64,000 bases of DNA from Synechococcus sp. HK05 (GTDB lineage Bacteria; Cyanobacteriota; Cyanobacteriia; PCC-6307; Cyanobiaceae). The notes below the pieces were generated by a model, which did no database searches, had not been told where the DNA came from, and saw nothing but the letters and a program-made list of their open reading frames with translations. The stretch's first letter is position 1. Each line of letters opens with the position of its first letter. Location: the NCBI RefSeq assembly GCF_019104765.1, contig NZ_JAHRXJ010000010.1, positions 62,001-126,000 of the forward strand, given 5' to 3'. The position numbers and the translations under genes were made by a program. Shown piece by piece: positions 48,276-57,771 of the stretch.

Positions 48276-50966
48276 TCACGAGCCTGTGGCGGAGCTGGGG
48301 TAGCGGCTGAGTTGGTTGATCATCTTGCACACCATGGCGGTCCAGCCTGTCTGGTGACTGGCACCGACACCACTGCCGTTGTCGCCATGGAAATACTCGT
48401 TAAACAGAATCAGATCCCGCCAATGCGGATCGTTCTGGAAGAGATCCACAGCACCATTGAACGGACGACGACCATCAGAGCCGCGCCGAAACAAATCCAC
48501 CAAGCGATGTTCCAACTGCAGAGAAGCATCCCAAAGACTAATCCAGTTACCTGAACGCGTCGGAAACTCCACCTTGAAGGAATCACCGTAATAATGACCA
48601 AACTTCTGCAGGGCCTCAATCAACAGGAAGTTGATCGGCATCCACACAGGCCCGCGCCAGTTGGAGTTGCCGCCAAACATCGGAACCGGGCTATCAGCCG
48701 GGCTGTAGCCGAGGGTCTGGGAGTCACTGCCCTCGGTGAAGGTGTAAGGGTGCTCTTCATACACCTTGGAGAGGGCGCGGATGCCATAGGGCGAGAGAAA
48801 CTCATCCTCATCAAAGAGCCGCTCACAGATGCGGCGCAGACGCTGCTCGGGCACAAGGGCAAACAGCAAACGGTCGTTGCGCCACTCGGTGAAGTTGTCA
48901 ACAAACCATTGGGGCCGGGCCCGCTCGTGCAACAACCACTTCATGCTGCTGGCCACATCCAGAACCGGCAGCCGCTTCACGGTGTCCACATCAAAACTGG
49001 TCACCGCAAGCAGAGGAACCAGCCCTGATACCGATCGGGTGCGCAGGAACGTGCTGCTGCCATCCGGACGCTTGATCACGTCGTAGTAGAAGCCGTCCTC
49101 CTCATCCCAGTTCACATAGCCCCGACTACCCGGCGTATTGAGGGTGAGAGCCAGGGAGAGGTAGTCGTAGACAAAGCGCTCACACATATCGGCATATTCC
49201 GGCTCCTCGCGGCTGAGCTCAACACTGATATTGAGCAGATTGAGGCTAAGCGAAGCCATCCAGGCCGTGCCATCACACTGCTCGATGCGGCTGCCATCGG
49301 CGAGGGGATAGCGGCGATCAAAAACAGCGATGTTATCGAGGCCGAGAAAACCACCTTCAAACACATTGTCGCCGGAACGATCGTTGCGGTTAGCCCACCA
49401 GCCGTATTCAAGAATCAACTTGCGCAACGCCGCGCGAAGAAAGCCAAGATCAGGCTCTTCGGTGCTCTTGCGATCGATCTGGAAGACCCGCATCGCGGCC
49501 CAGGCGCCGATCGGGGGATTGGGATCGGAGAGCGCCCACTCGTAAGCCGGGGTCTGAGCATTGGGAGCCGTGTAGTGCGGCGAGCGCAGCAACATGCACT
49601 GCTGCTTGGCGGTGGCGGGATCGAACACGGTGAAGGCCACCGCATGGAACATCAGATCCCACTGGCAGAAGTAGGGGTATTCCCATGCATCGGGCATGGA
49701 GATCACGTCGTGAGCATGCAGCCGCTGCCACGAGGCATTTTGGGTGTGCCAGCGCTGTGGCGATGGCTGGGCAGAGGTGGGATCACCATCAAGCCAGCGC
49801 TGCACACTCCAGCCGTAATACTTCTTGCACCAGAGCAAACCAGCAGCCGCGCTGCTGTGGATGAGGCGATCTTCCTCGCTGAGATGGGGAACTCGGCTCT
49901 CAAAGAACTCTCGCCATTCCTGTTCACGCATGCGGAACAGCAGATCCACCTCGCTGCTCACAGCCGGCGCATCCGCAGAACTGACCGGTCCGCTGAGACG
50001 CAGATCCACCTGCCATTCCTCTCCGGGTTGCAGCGTGCGCTGCAGATGCCGGGCCACCTTGGTGCCGCGTTGGGAAGGATTGATGGCCTCCTGATCGCCG
50101 TTGATCAGAAAGCGGTGAAATCCATCCTTCTGGAACGGACGGGCGTTGGGCTTCTGGTAGAGCCGCTGTGTATTGGTCTCGTTATCGGTGAACAGCCAGG
50201 TGCCCTGGTTCTGACAACTCAGCCGATAGGTGCCAACCCCGCCCCCGACGGTGGCCTGAACGGCATCCCCCTCGAGCTGCATCGGATGCTCGTGTTCATC
50301 CGGATAACCCCAGCTCCAGGTGTTGCGCAACCAAAGGGTGGGCAGCAGGGTGAGGGGTGCTGGATCCGGACCGCGGTTGATGGCTCGGATCCGAATCGCA
50401 ATATCGTCTGGCCCCGCCTTGGCGTATTCGATGAACACATCGAAATAGCGGCTCTCATCAAAAATGCCGGTATCCACCAGCTCGTATTCGGGCTGATCGC
50501 GACCGCGACGGCGATTTTCCTCGAGGAGTTGCTCGTAGGGGAAACGCTGCTGCGGATATTTGTAGAGCCCACGCATGAAGCTGTGGGTGGGAGTATTAGC
50601 GATATGAAAGTAGTAATCTTTGATGTCTTCGCCGTGGTTACCTTCTTCATTGGCAAGGCCAAAGGGGCGTTCCTTGAGGATTGGATCCACTCCGTTCCAG
50701 AGCGCCACGGAGAAACAGAGGCGGCATTGGCTATCACAGATGCCCAGCAGGCCGTCTTCCCCCCAGCGATACACCCGTGAGCGGGCGTGATCATGGGGGA
50801 AGGAATTCCAGGCGTTGCCATCAGCGGAATAGTCCTCGCGAACGGTTCCCCACTGCCGCTCCGGCAAATAGCTGCCCCAAAGATCCCAGCGCACACCCTC
50901 CCGGTCGCGCTCGGCCATCCGCCGCAGTTCAGATCCTTCGGGCGATGCCCCGCTCAGAGAGGTCAT
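48276..50966 (-). CDS. GH63-like glycoside hydrolase
   Basis: An 896-residue enzyme with an N-terminal beta domain and a C-terminal (alpha/alpha)6 barrel. PDAWEYPYFCQWDLMFHAVAF, SDPNPPIGAWA, RSGDNVFEGGFLGLDN and the terminal FHGDNGSGVGASHQTGWTA are characteristic of GH63 (processing-glucosidase-like) proteins. Bacterial members hydrolyse glucosyl- or mannosylglycerate or related alpha-glucosides. ATG 50966 overlaps the stop of the upstream GMC gene by four bases, tying it to the flavoenzyme. The product could be the sugar the GMC enzyme oxidises; that is inference. Confidence 0.85.
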   Translation of the reverse strand: MTSLSGASPEGSELRRMAERDREGVRWDLWGSYLPERQWGTVREDYSADGNAWNSFPHDHARSRVYRWGEDGLLGICDSQCRLCFSVALWNGVDPILKERPFGLANEEGNHGEDIKDYYFHIANTPTHSFMRGLYKYPQQRFPYEQLLEENRRRGRDQPEYELVDTGIFDESRYFDVFIEYAKAGPDDIAIRIRAINRGPDPAPLTLLPTLWLRNTWSWGYPDEHEHPMQLEGDAVQATVGGGVGTYRLSCQNQGTWLFTDNETNTQRLYQKPNARPFQKDGFHRFLINGDQEAINPSQRGTKVARHLQRTLQPGEEWQVDLRLSGPVSSADAPAVSSEVDLLFRMREQEWREFFESRVPHLSEEDRLIHSSAAAGLLWCKKYYGWSVQRWLDGDPTSAQPSPQRWHTQNASWQRLHAHDVISMPDAWEYPYFCQWDLMFHAVAFTVFDPATAKQQCMLLRSPHYTAPNAQTPAYEWALSDPNPPIGAWAAMRVFQIDRKSTEEPDLGFLRAALRKLILEYGWWANRNDRSGDNVFEGGFLGLDNIAVFDRRYPLADGSRIEQCDGTAWMASLSLNLLNISVELSREEPEYADMCERFVYDYLSLALTLNTPGSRGYVNWDEEDGFYYDVIKRPDGSSTFLRTRSVSGLVPLLAVTSFDVDTVKRLPVLDVASSMKWLLHERARPQWFVDNFTEWRNDRLLFALVPEQRLRRICERLFDEDEFLSPYGIRALSKVYEEHPYTFTEGSDSQTLGYSPADSPVPMFGGNSNWRGPVWMPINFLLIEALQKFGHYYGDSFKVEFPTRSGNWISLWDASLQLEHRLVDLFRRGSDGRRPFNGAVDLFQNDPHWRDLILFNEYFHGDNGSGVGASHQTGWTAMVCKMINQLSRYPSSATGS

Positions 50967-52477
50967 AGGGCTTGCAAAACCTGGTCACCAACGCGCAGGG
51001 CGTTGGCGATCACCGTGAGACCAATGCCGATCCCAGGGCAGCTGGGAAAGACACTGGCATCAGCGATGTAGAGGTTGGTGAGCTCATGGCTCCGGCCCTG
51101 AAGATCCACAACCGATGTGGCGGGATTGGAGCCCATCCGGCAAGTGCCGCAAACGCTGCCCATCACTGTGAGCGGGGCCTCACCGCGGGGATGGGTAGGC
51201 GCTGGCTTCACCACATGGCATTCGGGATCGGCTTCCACCTGCTTGAGGGTGTCAATCCAGCGATACACCAGGCGGTCGTGGGCTTCGCGATTGTTGGGCA
51301 GGTAGTTGATCTGCAGCTGCTGTCCCCGCAGCGTGATGCGGTTATGCGGATCTGGCAGCACGGCACTCATCGCCCACCACGACACCGAACGAGCCGCCAA
51401 CTGCTCCAGCCCGAAATTCGGCAGAAGCTTGGTGACCAGCGACAGCACCGGCGGTGATTCCGCAAATAACGCGTCCTGCAAGACGCCACCGCCACTGGCG
51501 ATCGAGCCGAGCGGGAAACTCACATTTTTGTCGCCCCAGTAGTAGTCGGTGATGCCCAGGCTGCGGCCGTAGCGACCCGAATTGGGCTCCGCCGCCAACT
51601 GAATCACCGAGGTGAGCTGCGGCTTCATCAGGTTGCGACCAACCTGGTCGGAACCATTGGAGAGACCACGGCTGTGGTGCTCGGTGGCCGAGCGCAACAG
51701 GATTTCAGCGGTGTTGATGGCACCGGCAGCCAGCACCACCACATGCGATCGGAACAGCCAGGTGGTTCCCTCAATTTCGGCCTCCACGCCACGCACTTCG
51801 GTGCCGGTGGGATTCACATGCAGACGGCGCACCCTGGCTCGATCGCGGATCTGAACCGTGGAGCGTTTGCTGGCGGGATCGATCCCAAACAGCTCGCTAT
51901 CGCCGCTGGGGTCCTGGGCTGATTCCGACCAGGTGAGCGGCAAGTGATAAGGATGGGTGCCCTGGCGCTCGAGCGAGAGTTTGAGCTCCTGCATCAAAGG
52001 CTCAATGGGCTTGGGCTGGTGGGCATAGCCCTGGTGTCGATGCGGCTCTGAAGGATCGACGCCCGACTCACCATGCACGCGGAACAGCTGCTCGGCCTGG
52101 TCGTAATAGGGCTCCAGATCTCCGTAGCGCAGGCCCCAATCTGGAGCGGATGCCTCCTGATAAGCGAGACCGGTGAACTCCTTCTCGCGCATCCGCTCGA
52201 GCACACCACCCCAGATCTTGGTGTTGCCGCCAAGGGCATACACCGTCTGGGGGAAGAAGGGATCGCCATCGGGGCCGAACCACTGCTCGCCCGGGTGGTA
52301 GCGATCTTTGCGGAACAGATCCACATCGGCCACGTTTTGGTCAGCCAGCGCCAGCCGCGAGCCACGCTCCAACAGCAGCACAGATTTCCCTGTTGCGGAC
52401 AACCGATCAGCCAGGGTGCCACCGGCGGCCCCAGAGCCGATCACGATGACGTCGTAATGAAGGTCGTCGATGATCAT
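50963..52477 (-). CDS. GMC-family FAD oxidoreductase (second)
   Basis: A 504-residue GMC flavoprotein: VIVIGSGAAGGTLADRLS with LLLERGSRL for FAD, ALGGNTKIWGGVLERMR, and the C-terminal CGTCRMGSNPATSVVD and ADASVFPSCPGIGIGLTVIANA. It lacks the CxxC-rich segment of the first copy. It has no signal peptide. It begins three bases after the cytochrome oxidase subunit III stop and overlaps the GH63-like gene, so a sugar or alcohol dehydrogenase is built directly into the oxidase operon; electrons could reach the quinone pool and then the oxidase. Confidence 0.9.
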   Translation of the reverse strand: MIIDDLHYDVIVIGSGAAGGTLADRLSATGKSVLLLERGSRLALADQNVADVDLFRKDRYHPGEQWFGPDGDPFFPQTVYALGGNTKIWGGVLERMREKEFTGLAYQEASAPDWGLRYGDLEPYYDQAEQLFRVHGESGVDPSEPHRHQGYAHQPKPIEPLMQELKLSLERQGTHPYHLPLTWSESAQDPSGDSELFGIDPASKRSTVQIRDRARVRRLHVNPTGTEVRGVEAEIEGTTWLFRSHVVVLAAGAINTAEILLRSATEHHSRGLSNGSDQVGRNLMKPQLTSVIQLAAEPNSGRYGRSLGITDYYWGDKNVSFPLGSIASGGGVLQDALFAESPPVLSLVTKLLPNFGLEQLAARSVSWWAMSAVLPDPHNRITLRGQQLQINYLPNNREAHDRLVYRWIDTLKQVEADPECHVVKPAPTHPRGEAPLTVMGSVCGTCRMGSNPATSVVDLQGRSHELTNLYIADASVFPSCPGIGIGLTVIANALRVGDQVLQAL

Positions 52478-52480
52478 GGT

Positions 52481-53086
52481 TCAGGTGGTGCGTTGCCACA
52501 CGTAGATAAGGATGTAGAGGATGATCCAAATCACATCCACGAAGTGCCAGAACAAACTCACCGCCGTTACACCCATCTCCCCTTTGGCGTAGTTGTTCGG
52601 CAGGAAGGAGCGATAGAGCATCAAGCCCATCAGCAGAATGCCTGTGATCACGTGCAGGCCGTGGAAGCCGGTCAGCAGATAGAAGGTGCCACCGAACACA
52701 CCGCTGCTCAGAGCAAACGGTAGATTCGACCATTCCACATATTGCCCATACACGAAGTAGGTGCCCATGGCCATGGTGAGCAGCCATAGGCCACGGAAGC
52801 CCCAGAGGTTTTCCTTGTGGAGATAGCGCTCTGCGAAATAAGCCACGAAGCTGGAGCTCACCAGCACCACCGTGTTGATCAGGGGAAGACGCGTTTCCAG
52901 GCCCTCCACCCCCTGGGGCAACCACTCCGGAGCCGTGATCTTCAGCAGCGCGAAGCCACTGAAGAAGGCCAGGAAGATGATGCTCTCAGAGCAGAGAAAA
53001 ATGACAAAGCCGGTGAGGTTATGGCCATCATGCTTGATGTGGCCGGGCCGATGATTCAGCGGTAGATCAGGATTGGTGGTAGTCAT
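52481..53086 (-). CDS. ctaE: Cytochrome/quinol oxidase subunit III
   Basis: A 201-residue, five-helix subunit III: HNLTGFVIFLCSESIIFLAFF, NTVVLVSSSFVAYFAERYL, GTFYLLTGFHGLHVITG and FWHFVDVIWIILYILIY contain the usual Glu and His. It stabilises the oxidase core. Three bases separate it from ctaD upstream and from the GMC gene downstream. Confidence 0.95.
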   Translation of the reverse strand: MTTTNPDLPLNHRPGHIKHDGHNLTGFVIFLCSESIIFLAFFSGFALLKITAPEWLPQGVEGLETRLPLINTVVLVSSSFVAYFAERYLHKENLWGFRGLWLLTMAMGTYFVYGQYVEWSNLPFALSSGVFGGTFYLLTGFHGLHVITGILLMGLMLYRSFLPNNYAKGEMGVTAVSLFWHFVDVIWIILYILIYVWQRTT

Positions 53087-53089
53087 CGA

Positions 53090-54778
53090 TCAGGCCTCCA
53101 GCGCGCGGCGTACGTAATACTCCTCGTCTTCCACCAGCGGCTGGCCGAGGCCATAGCCGTAGGGACCACTGATCACGGTGGGAACATCATCCTCAAAGTT
53201 TTCAGCGGGTGGCGGAGAAGGGAGCAGCCACTCCAGGCCGATGGCATTCCAGGGATTGGGAGGAGCCTTCGCTCCGCGCGCCCAGGAGCTCACGATATTG
53301 AGGATGAACGGAATTGCCGCCACACCCACCATGAAGGCGCCGATGCTGGCAATCACATTCCAGATTGCGAATTCCGGGTCGTAGGACGCCACCCGGCGCG
53401 GCATGCCATAGAGCCCGGCCCAGTGCAAAGGCAGCCAGTTGAGTGTGGCACCGATGAAGGTAAGCAGGAAATGCACCTTGCCCAGGCCCTCGTAATACAT
53501 CCGCCCGGTGAACTTCGGGAACCAGTGATAGATGCCGGCGAAGATCCCGAAACCGATCGTGTTGAAGATCACATAGTGGAAGTGGGCCACCACGAAATAG
53601 GTGTTGCCCACATGAATATCCACCGGCGCGGTGCCGAGCATGATGCCGGTGATGCCACCCAGGATGAAATTCACCAGCCCGCCCAGCACAAACAGCATCG
53701 GCGTTGTGAGCCGGATTTTGCCGCCCCAGAGGGTACCCAGCCAGGCAAACACCTTCACGCCAGTGGGAACCGCAATCAACATCGTGGTCACGATGAAGAT
53801 GTTGCGCATCCATTGGGGGGTGCCCGAATAGAACATGTGGTGCACCCACACGATCAACCCCAGGAAGGTGATCACAAAGGAGGCCAGGGCCACAAATTTG
53901 TAGCCGAACAGCGGCTTACGGGAATAAACGGTGATCAGTTCGGAGAAGATTCCGAACACCGGCAGCACCATCACGTACACCGCCGGGTGGGAGTAGAACC
54001 AAAAGAAGTGCTGGTAGAGCACCGGATCACCACCACCTTCAGGGCGGAAAAAGCTGGTGCCAAAGCTCAAGTCGAACAGCAGCATGATGGCGCCGCCCGT
54101 GAGCGCCGGCAGGCCCACCAGCTGCAGTGTTTGTGCGGCCCAGGCGGTCCAGACAAACACCGGCATGCGGAAAAAGCCCATGCCGGGAGCCCGCATCCGG
54201 ATGATCGTGGTTACGAAATTGATCGCACCCATGATCGAGGACACCCCCGAGAGCGCCACGGCCAGGATCCAGAGGAACTGACCGTTGATGAAATGCCCCA
54301 GGGGGTTCTGGATACTCACCGGCGGGTACGACCACCAGCCGGATGAAGCCGGCCCTCCCGGCACAAAGAAACTGGCCATCAACACCACACCAAACACCGG
54401 CACCAACCAGAACGCCGCAGCGTTCACCTTCGGGAAGGCCATGTCGGGGGCGCCGATCATCGTGGGAATCAACAGGTTGTTGAAGCCGTTGAGAATCGGA
54501 AACAGAAACAGGAACAGCATCACTGTTCCATGCATGGTGTAAAGGCCGTTGTACACCGTGGGATCCACGAGATCAGCCGGCGGAGTGATCAACTCCCCGC
54601 GCATCACCATGGCCAGCAAACCGCCAACCAGCAGAAAGAAGAGCGCTAGCGCGATGTATTGAATGCCAATCACCTTGGCATCCGTATTGAACGTGAAAAA
54701 CCTCTTCCAGTTGTCCGGAGCTCCCGGCACGGGGTGGAGCGCCTTGAGCACCCGAGGGTCGTAGTTGGTACTGGTCAT
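53090..54778 (-). CDS. ctaD: Heme-copper oxidase subunit I
   Basis: A 562-residue, twelve-helix catalytic subunit. Low-spin heme His in TMHGTVMLF; CuB ligands in SHPAVY, where His is bonded to Tyr, and in VWVHHMF; heme-pair His in VVAHFHYVIF. SHPAVY in place of GHPEVY shows an A2-type proton channel without the usual Glu, common in cyanobacteria. It reduces O2 to water at the heme-copper centre. It lies six bases after ctaC. Because subunit II lacks CuA, the donor is likely quinol rather than cytochrome c or plastocyanin. Confidence 0.97.
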   Translation of the reverse strand: MTSTNYDPRVLKALHPVPGAPDNWKRFFTFNTDAKVIGIQYIALALFFLLVGGLLAMVMRGELITPPADLVDPTVYNGLYTMHGTVMLFLFLFPILNGFNNLLIPTMIGAPDMAFPKVNAAAFWLVPVFGVVLMASFFVPGGPASSGWWSYPPVSIQNPLGHFINGQFLWILAVALSGVSSIMGAINFVTTIIRMRAPGMGFFRMPVFVWTAWAAQTLQLVGLPALTGGAIMLLFDLSFGTSFFRPEGGGDPVLYQHFFWFYSHPAVYVMVLPVFGIFSELITVYSRKPLFGYKFVALASFVITFLGLIVWVHHMFYSGTPQWMRNIFIVTTMLIAVPTGVKVFAWLGTLWGGKIRLTTPMLFVLGGLVNFILGGITGIMLGTAPVDIHVGNTYFVVAHFHYVIFNTIGFGIFAGIYHWFPKFTGRMYYEGLGKVHFLLTFIGATLNWLPLHWAGLYGMPRRVASYDPEFAIWNVIASIGAFMVGVAAIPFILNIVSSWARGAKAPPNPWNAIGLEWLLPSPPPAENFEDDVPTVISGPYGYGLGQPLVEDEEYYVRRALEA

Positions 54779-54784
54779 CGTGAA

Positions 54785-55732
54785 TCAGGCCTCGTGGGGA
54801 GCATCAGGGGTGCCGGGGTCGTTGACCATGGGAGGAGGAGCAGGCTTCACCGTTGCCCAGCCCTTGTCGCCCTTCGCGAGGCGATCGGCATACAAACCGC
54901 TGGCCTGGCTGAGACCAGGCACCAGCGGTTTGCGGGAGGCCTGCTCGAGCCAGGCCTGGAAAGCATCAGCCGACTCCACCACCACATCGGTTTGGTTCTG
55001 GGAGAAATAAGCGCCACTGAAATGGGAATCCCGCAGGCGATAGCGGCCCTCCCGCGTGGGGGTGATGCTGTAGGAGATCACGCTGCCGGGGATGATGTCT
55101 TGCTTCAGACGAAATGCCGGCACATAGAAGCCATGGATCACGTCCTCGCTGCTGAGCTGGAAATTAGCCCGCTGATCGATCGGCAGATGCAGCTCTGAAC
55201 TGCGCACCCCGTTGGGATACACAAACTCCCAATTCCACTGGCGTGCCAACACTTGAATCGGCCCATAGCTCTGGCGAACATCCGGCCGCTCCACCGTGGT
55301 GGGACTGCTGCCGGATTCCAGGTCGTACTTGGCCTTGGGCCCAAGAGCCGCGAGAGTTTCGCTCACGTGAATGGCCTGATAGGCCAGCACCATCACGATC
55401 ACGAAGGGAATCAAGGTCCAGGTGATCTCCAGCTTCGTGTTGCCTTCAATCGGCAAACCATCCGTCTCGTCGTATTTGTCGGCGCGGTTGAACAGCACGG
55501 CCCAGAGAATGAAGCCGGTGCAACCCAGGAAGATGAAGGCGCCGATGCCCACTTCCACCTGAAACAACCCATCCACATAGGGAGCCGCGGTGGATGCCGG
55601 CACCGGCAACCAGCCCAGTGAAGCGCGGGCGATCTGGAGACTGGCGAGGGCATCGAGCACCACCGACACCAACACCACCACGATCAAGCGCAGAGGCAGC
55701 CCGCCTGAGGGCTTGGGAGCAGCTGAGGTCAT
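54785..55732 (-). CDS. ctaC: Oxidase subunit II without CuA ligands (ARTO type)
   Basis: A 315-residue subunit II with two N-terminal helices (about 15-38 and 60-82 after a short linker) and a C-terminal cupredoxin domain. His200 in DVIHGFYVPAF is kept, but the CuA loop, normally C-x3-C-x3-H-x2-M, reads Asp235, Ser239, Phe243 and Asn246, so all four later ligands are lost. Such subunits belong to the cyanobacterial alternative respiratory terminal oxidase, believed to take electrons from quinol. The frame is intact. ATG 55732 overlaps the DUF2231 gene stop by four bases. Confidence 0.93.
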   Translation of the reverse strand: MTSAAPKPSGGLPLRLIVVVLVSVVLDALASLQIARASLGWLPVPASTAAPYVDGLFQVEVGIGAFIFLGCTGFILWAVLFNRADKYDETDGLPIEGNTKLEITWTLIPFVIVMVLAYQAIHVSETLAALGPKAKYDLESGSSPTTVERPDVRQSYGPIQVLARQWNWEFVYPNGVRSSELHLPIDQRANFQLSSEDVIHGFYVPAFRLKQDIIPGSVISYSITPTREGRYRLRDSHFSGAYFSQNQTDVVVESADAFQAWLEQASRKPLVPGLSQASGLYADRLAKGDKGWATVKPAPPPMVNDPGTPDAPHEA

Positions 55733-56349
55733 GGCAGAGCCTCCTTGAGATCAGCACCCGCAGCCAACAATTGATCAGCTGTGATGTGCACACCGAATTC
55801 GCTGGCCAGCCAGGCGCCAAGGCTGCCGTGAATGCCCATCAGCAGCAGGATCAATACCCCGCAGCCCAGATAGATCCAACTCACCTGCCGGCCCAGATCC
55901 TTGCGCCAAACAAAGCGCTGATACCCCCGCCAGATGGTCATCGCCACGATGATCAGCAGCAGGGCAACACCGCCCACGGCGTGCCAGAGCATCGTGGTGA
56001 TCGCCCCCTGACCGAGCACAGTTTTCACACCGGGCAGGGGGACAGCCAGCAGCATCTCGTAGAAGCCTGCTGCCACCGTGAAGAAGGTGATGATGCTGCA
56101 GGCCAGCACGTTGTACCAACCCACATCGTGGAAGCCGGTGCGGGTCACGGGCAGCGCCAGAAAGCGAAACACGCGCTTCTCAAGGGGATAGAAAGCCCCA
56201 GCAAAATCAAAAGCAATCCCGATGGAAAACAACCCAATCGTGAGATGCACGAGGTTGGGATGAATCGGGATGCTGTAGGGAAGATCGTTCGCTCCGAGCG
56301 AATCGACGATCTCGTTGATCGGGGAGCTGATCGCAGCGAACAGCGTCAT
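55729..56349 (-). CDS. DUF2231 membrane protein (second)
   Basis: A 206-residue protein with four hydrophobic helices. IPIHPNLVHLTIGLFSIGIAFD has the HP-x3-H pattern of DUF2231, and LWHAVGGVALL carries another His. DUF2231 proteins accompany oxidases and heme proteins and may bind heme or quinone. It overlaps both the preceding DUF2231 gene and ctaC by four bases, so it is part of the oxidase operon. Confidence 0.85.
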   Translation of the reverse strand: MTLFAAISSPINEIVDSLGANDLPYSIPIHPNLVHLTIGLFSIGIAFDFAGAFYPLEKRVFRFLALPVTRTGFHDVGWYNVLACSIITFFTVAAGFYEMLLAVPLPGVKTVLGQGAITTMLWHAVGGVALLLIIVAMTIWRGYQRFVWRKDLGRQVSWIYLGCGVLILLLMGIHGSLGAWLASEFGVHITADQLLAAGADLKEALP

Positions 56350-56846
56350 GAGATCACTCCGCTGCGAATCGCATCCACCACGGGAACCGTGTGCAGGCCG
56401 TACACCCACACCAACTTGTCGCCCAAATACACCTGGGTGAACACCAAGGCCGCTAACAGGCCATCCACCACCAGAAAACCGCCGGGCAGCACGGTGGGGT
56501 CCTTCTGCCGCACCACGTAGCGCCAGCCGGTGAGCACCGCCAACACCCCCGCCAGCGACCATCCGATGGTGCTGTGGATGTTGAGGATGTCGCGGGAGGC
56601 GCCGTAGGGGTTGGCCAGGCCGGCCTCCACCTGGCCAAAAATGATCGCCACAAAGATCGCCACGGTGGCGACCAGCAGATTCCAGAAGCTCACCTCAAAC
56701 AGGTTCTGGCGCCGCGTCAACACGCCGATCAGGTCGAAGACGACGCTGATCAAGGCCATGGCAATCACAAAGTGAACGACGATCGGGTGGATGACGTCGA
56801 GCCAGGGGAGGTTTTTGTCGTTGAGCGGCGGCAGCAGCTCAAGCAT
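56346..56846 (-). CDS. DUF2231 membrane protein (first)
   Basis: A 166-residue protein with four helices and the DUF2231 start DVIHPIVVHFVIAMALISVVFDL; a further His lies in NIHSTIGWSLAG. It is the first gene of the minus-strand oxidase operon and is coupled to the second DUF2231 gene through an ATGA overlap. ATG 56846 is chosen; longer readings run into the tRNA. Confidence 0.85.
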   Translation of the reverse strand: MLELLPPLNDKNLPWLDVIHPIVVHFVIAMALISVVFDLIGVLTRRQNLFEVSFWNLLVATVAIFVAIIFGQVEAGLANPYGASRDILNIHSTIGWSLAGVLAVLTGWRYVVRQKDPTVLPGGFLVVDGLLAALVFTQVYLGDKLVWVYGLHTVPVVDAIRSGVIS

Positions 56847-56974
56847 GGGGTTGGGCAGCACGCACTGAGCCCAGGTTGGCCAGCCCACCCGGAAGCCGCA
56901 CGCAGCTGTGATGATTTGCCAACTGCGCCACAAACGCTCGCCTGACGAGGCGTCTGAAGCGATGTCTGAAGGAG

Positions 56975-57058
56975 TGGGAGCAGGGGGACTTGAACCCCCA
57001 CAACGTTGCCGTCTGCGGATTTTAAGTCCGCTGCGTCTACCAATTCCGCCATGCTCCC
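56975..57058 (-). tRNA. trnL: tRNA-Leu(UAA)
   Basis: An 84-base tRNA on the minus strand. Acceptor stem GGGAGCA/TGCTCCC, D stem GCG/CGC, anticodon stem GCGGA/TCCGC with loop CTTAAAA (anticodon UAA), a variable arm with ACG/CGT, T stem GGGGG/CCCCC with TTCAAGT, discriminator A. CCA is not encoded. The group I intron found in this tRNA in many cyanobacteria is absent, as in picocyanobacteria. A small hairpin, CGCCT-GACG-AGGCG (56939-56952), follows it. Confidence 0.97.
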
Positions 57059-57125
57059 CGGCGCTGGATGGGAACCCCGCATCCAGGCGCACATCCTAGA
57101 TTTGGTTAGCAACCGCCTTGCTGCC

Positions 57126-57377
57126 GTGCCCCTGCCTGGGTTCCTCAGCTCTCTCACGAGCGAATCACTGCTGGTGATCGGCGCCTATCTCGCCCTCGGT
57201 GGTGCCTATCTCCTGGTGGTACCCGCCGCCTTGATGGCTTGGATGGCCAAGCGCTGGACCGTGATGGGCAAGCTGGAGCGCACCGCTGTGTACGGGCTGG
57301 TGTTTCTGTTTTTCCCAGGGCTGATTGCCCTGGCACCGTTTGTGAACCTGCGCCTTCAGGGCCAAGGGCAGGTTTGA
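57126..57377 (+). CDS. ndhL: NDH-1 complex subunit NdhL
   Basis: An 83-residue protein from GTG 57126 with two helices (about 13-35 and 50-68), a basic loop [14 protein letters not shown] between them and a polar end. This is the NdhL subunit of the cyanobacterial NDH-1 complex in cyclic electron flow and CO2 uptake. The order ndhL, DUF3007, trpA is conserved in cyanobacteria and supports the call. Its stop overlaps the next ATG (TGATG). Confidence 0.85.
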   Translation: MPLPGFLSSLTSESLLVIGAYLALGGAYLLVVPAALMAWMAKRWTVMGKLERTAVYGLVFLFFPGLIALAPFVNLRLQGQGQV

Positions 57378-57724
57378 TGGGAGCCGGCATCACCCGCGGC
57401 AAGGCTCTGCTGGCTGGGCTGGTTGTCTTTGCGTTGGGGGGCCTGGGCTACTGGGGCTTTGAAGCCGCTGGCCTTGAAGGCTTTTCGGCTGGCATCGCCG
57501 CCCAGGGCGTATTGGTGGCGGTGGTGCTGGTGTGGACCGGCTCTTACTTGTTCCGGGTGGTGACCGGAAACATGACTTATATGGAGCAGCGGCGCCGTTA
57601 CCGCTCCGCCTACGAAGCCGCCACCGACGACGAGCTGCAGAAGCGCTTTGAATCCTTGCCCCCCGAGGAACAGGAGAAGCTGTTGCGTGAGCTGGGCCAA
57701 CTCGACGACACGGCCGAGCCTTAG
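57377..57724 (+). CDS. DUF3007 membrane protein
   Basis: A 115-residue protein with two helices (about 8-25 and 38-58), then [40 protein letters not shown], the charged tail typical of cyanobacterial DUF3007. Function is unknown; it is nearly always found between ndhL and trpA. Start fixed by the overlap with ndhL. Confidence 0.88.
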   Translation: MGAGITRGKALLAGLVVFALGGLGYWGFEAAGLEGFSAGIAAQGVLVAVVLVWTGSYLFRVVTGNMTYMEQRRRYRSAYEAATDDELQKRFESLPPEEQEKLLRELGQLDDTAEP

Positions 57725-57771
57725 CGCTCCGCACACGACCCCATAGGCTCACGGGCAGATCCTGCGCTGCC

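Noticed and set aside
49575-50780. A 401-codon plus-strand open frame opposite the GH63-like gene
   Set aside because: No domain features, whereas the minus strand carries a complete GH63-like enzyme.
54785-55732. Frameshift or sequencing error in oxidase subunit II to explain the missing CuA site
   Set aside because: The reading frame is continuous, flanking motifs align without gaps, and loss of CuA is known for the alternative cyanobacterial oxidase.
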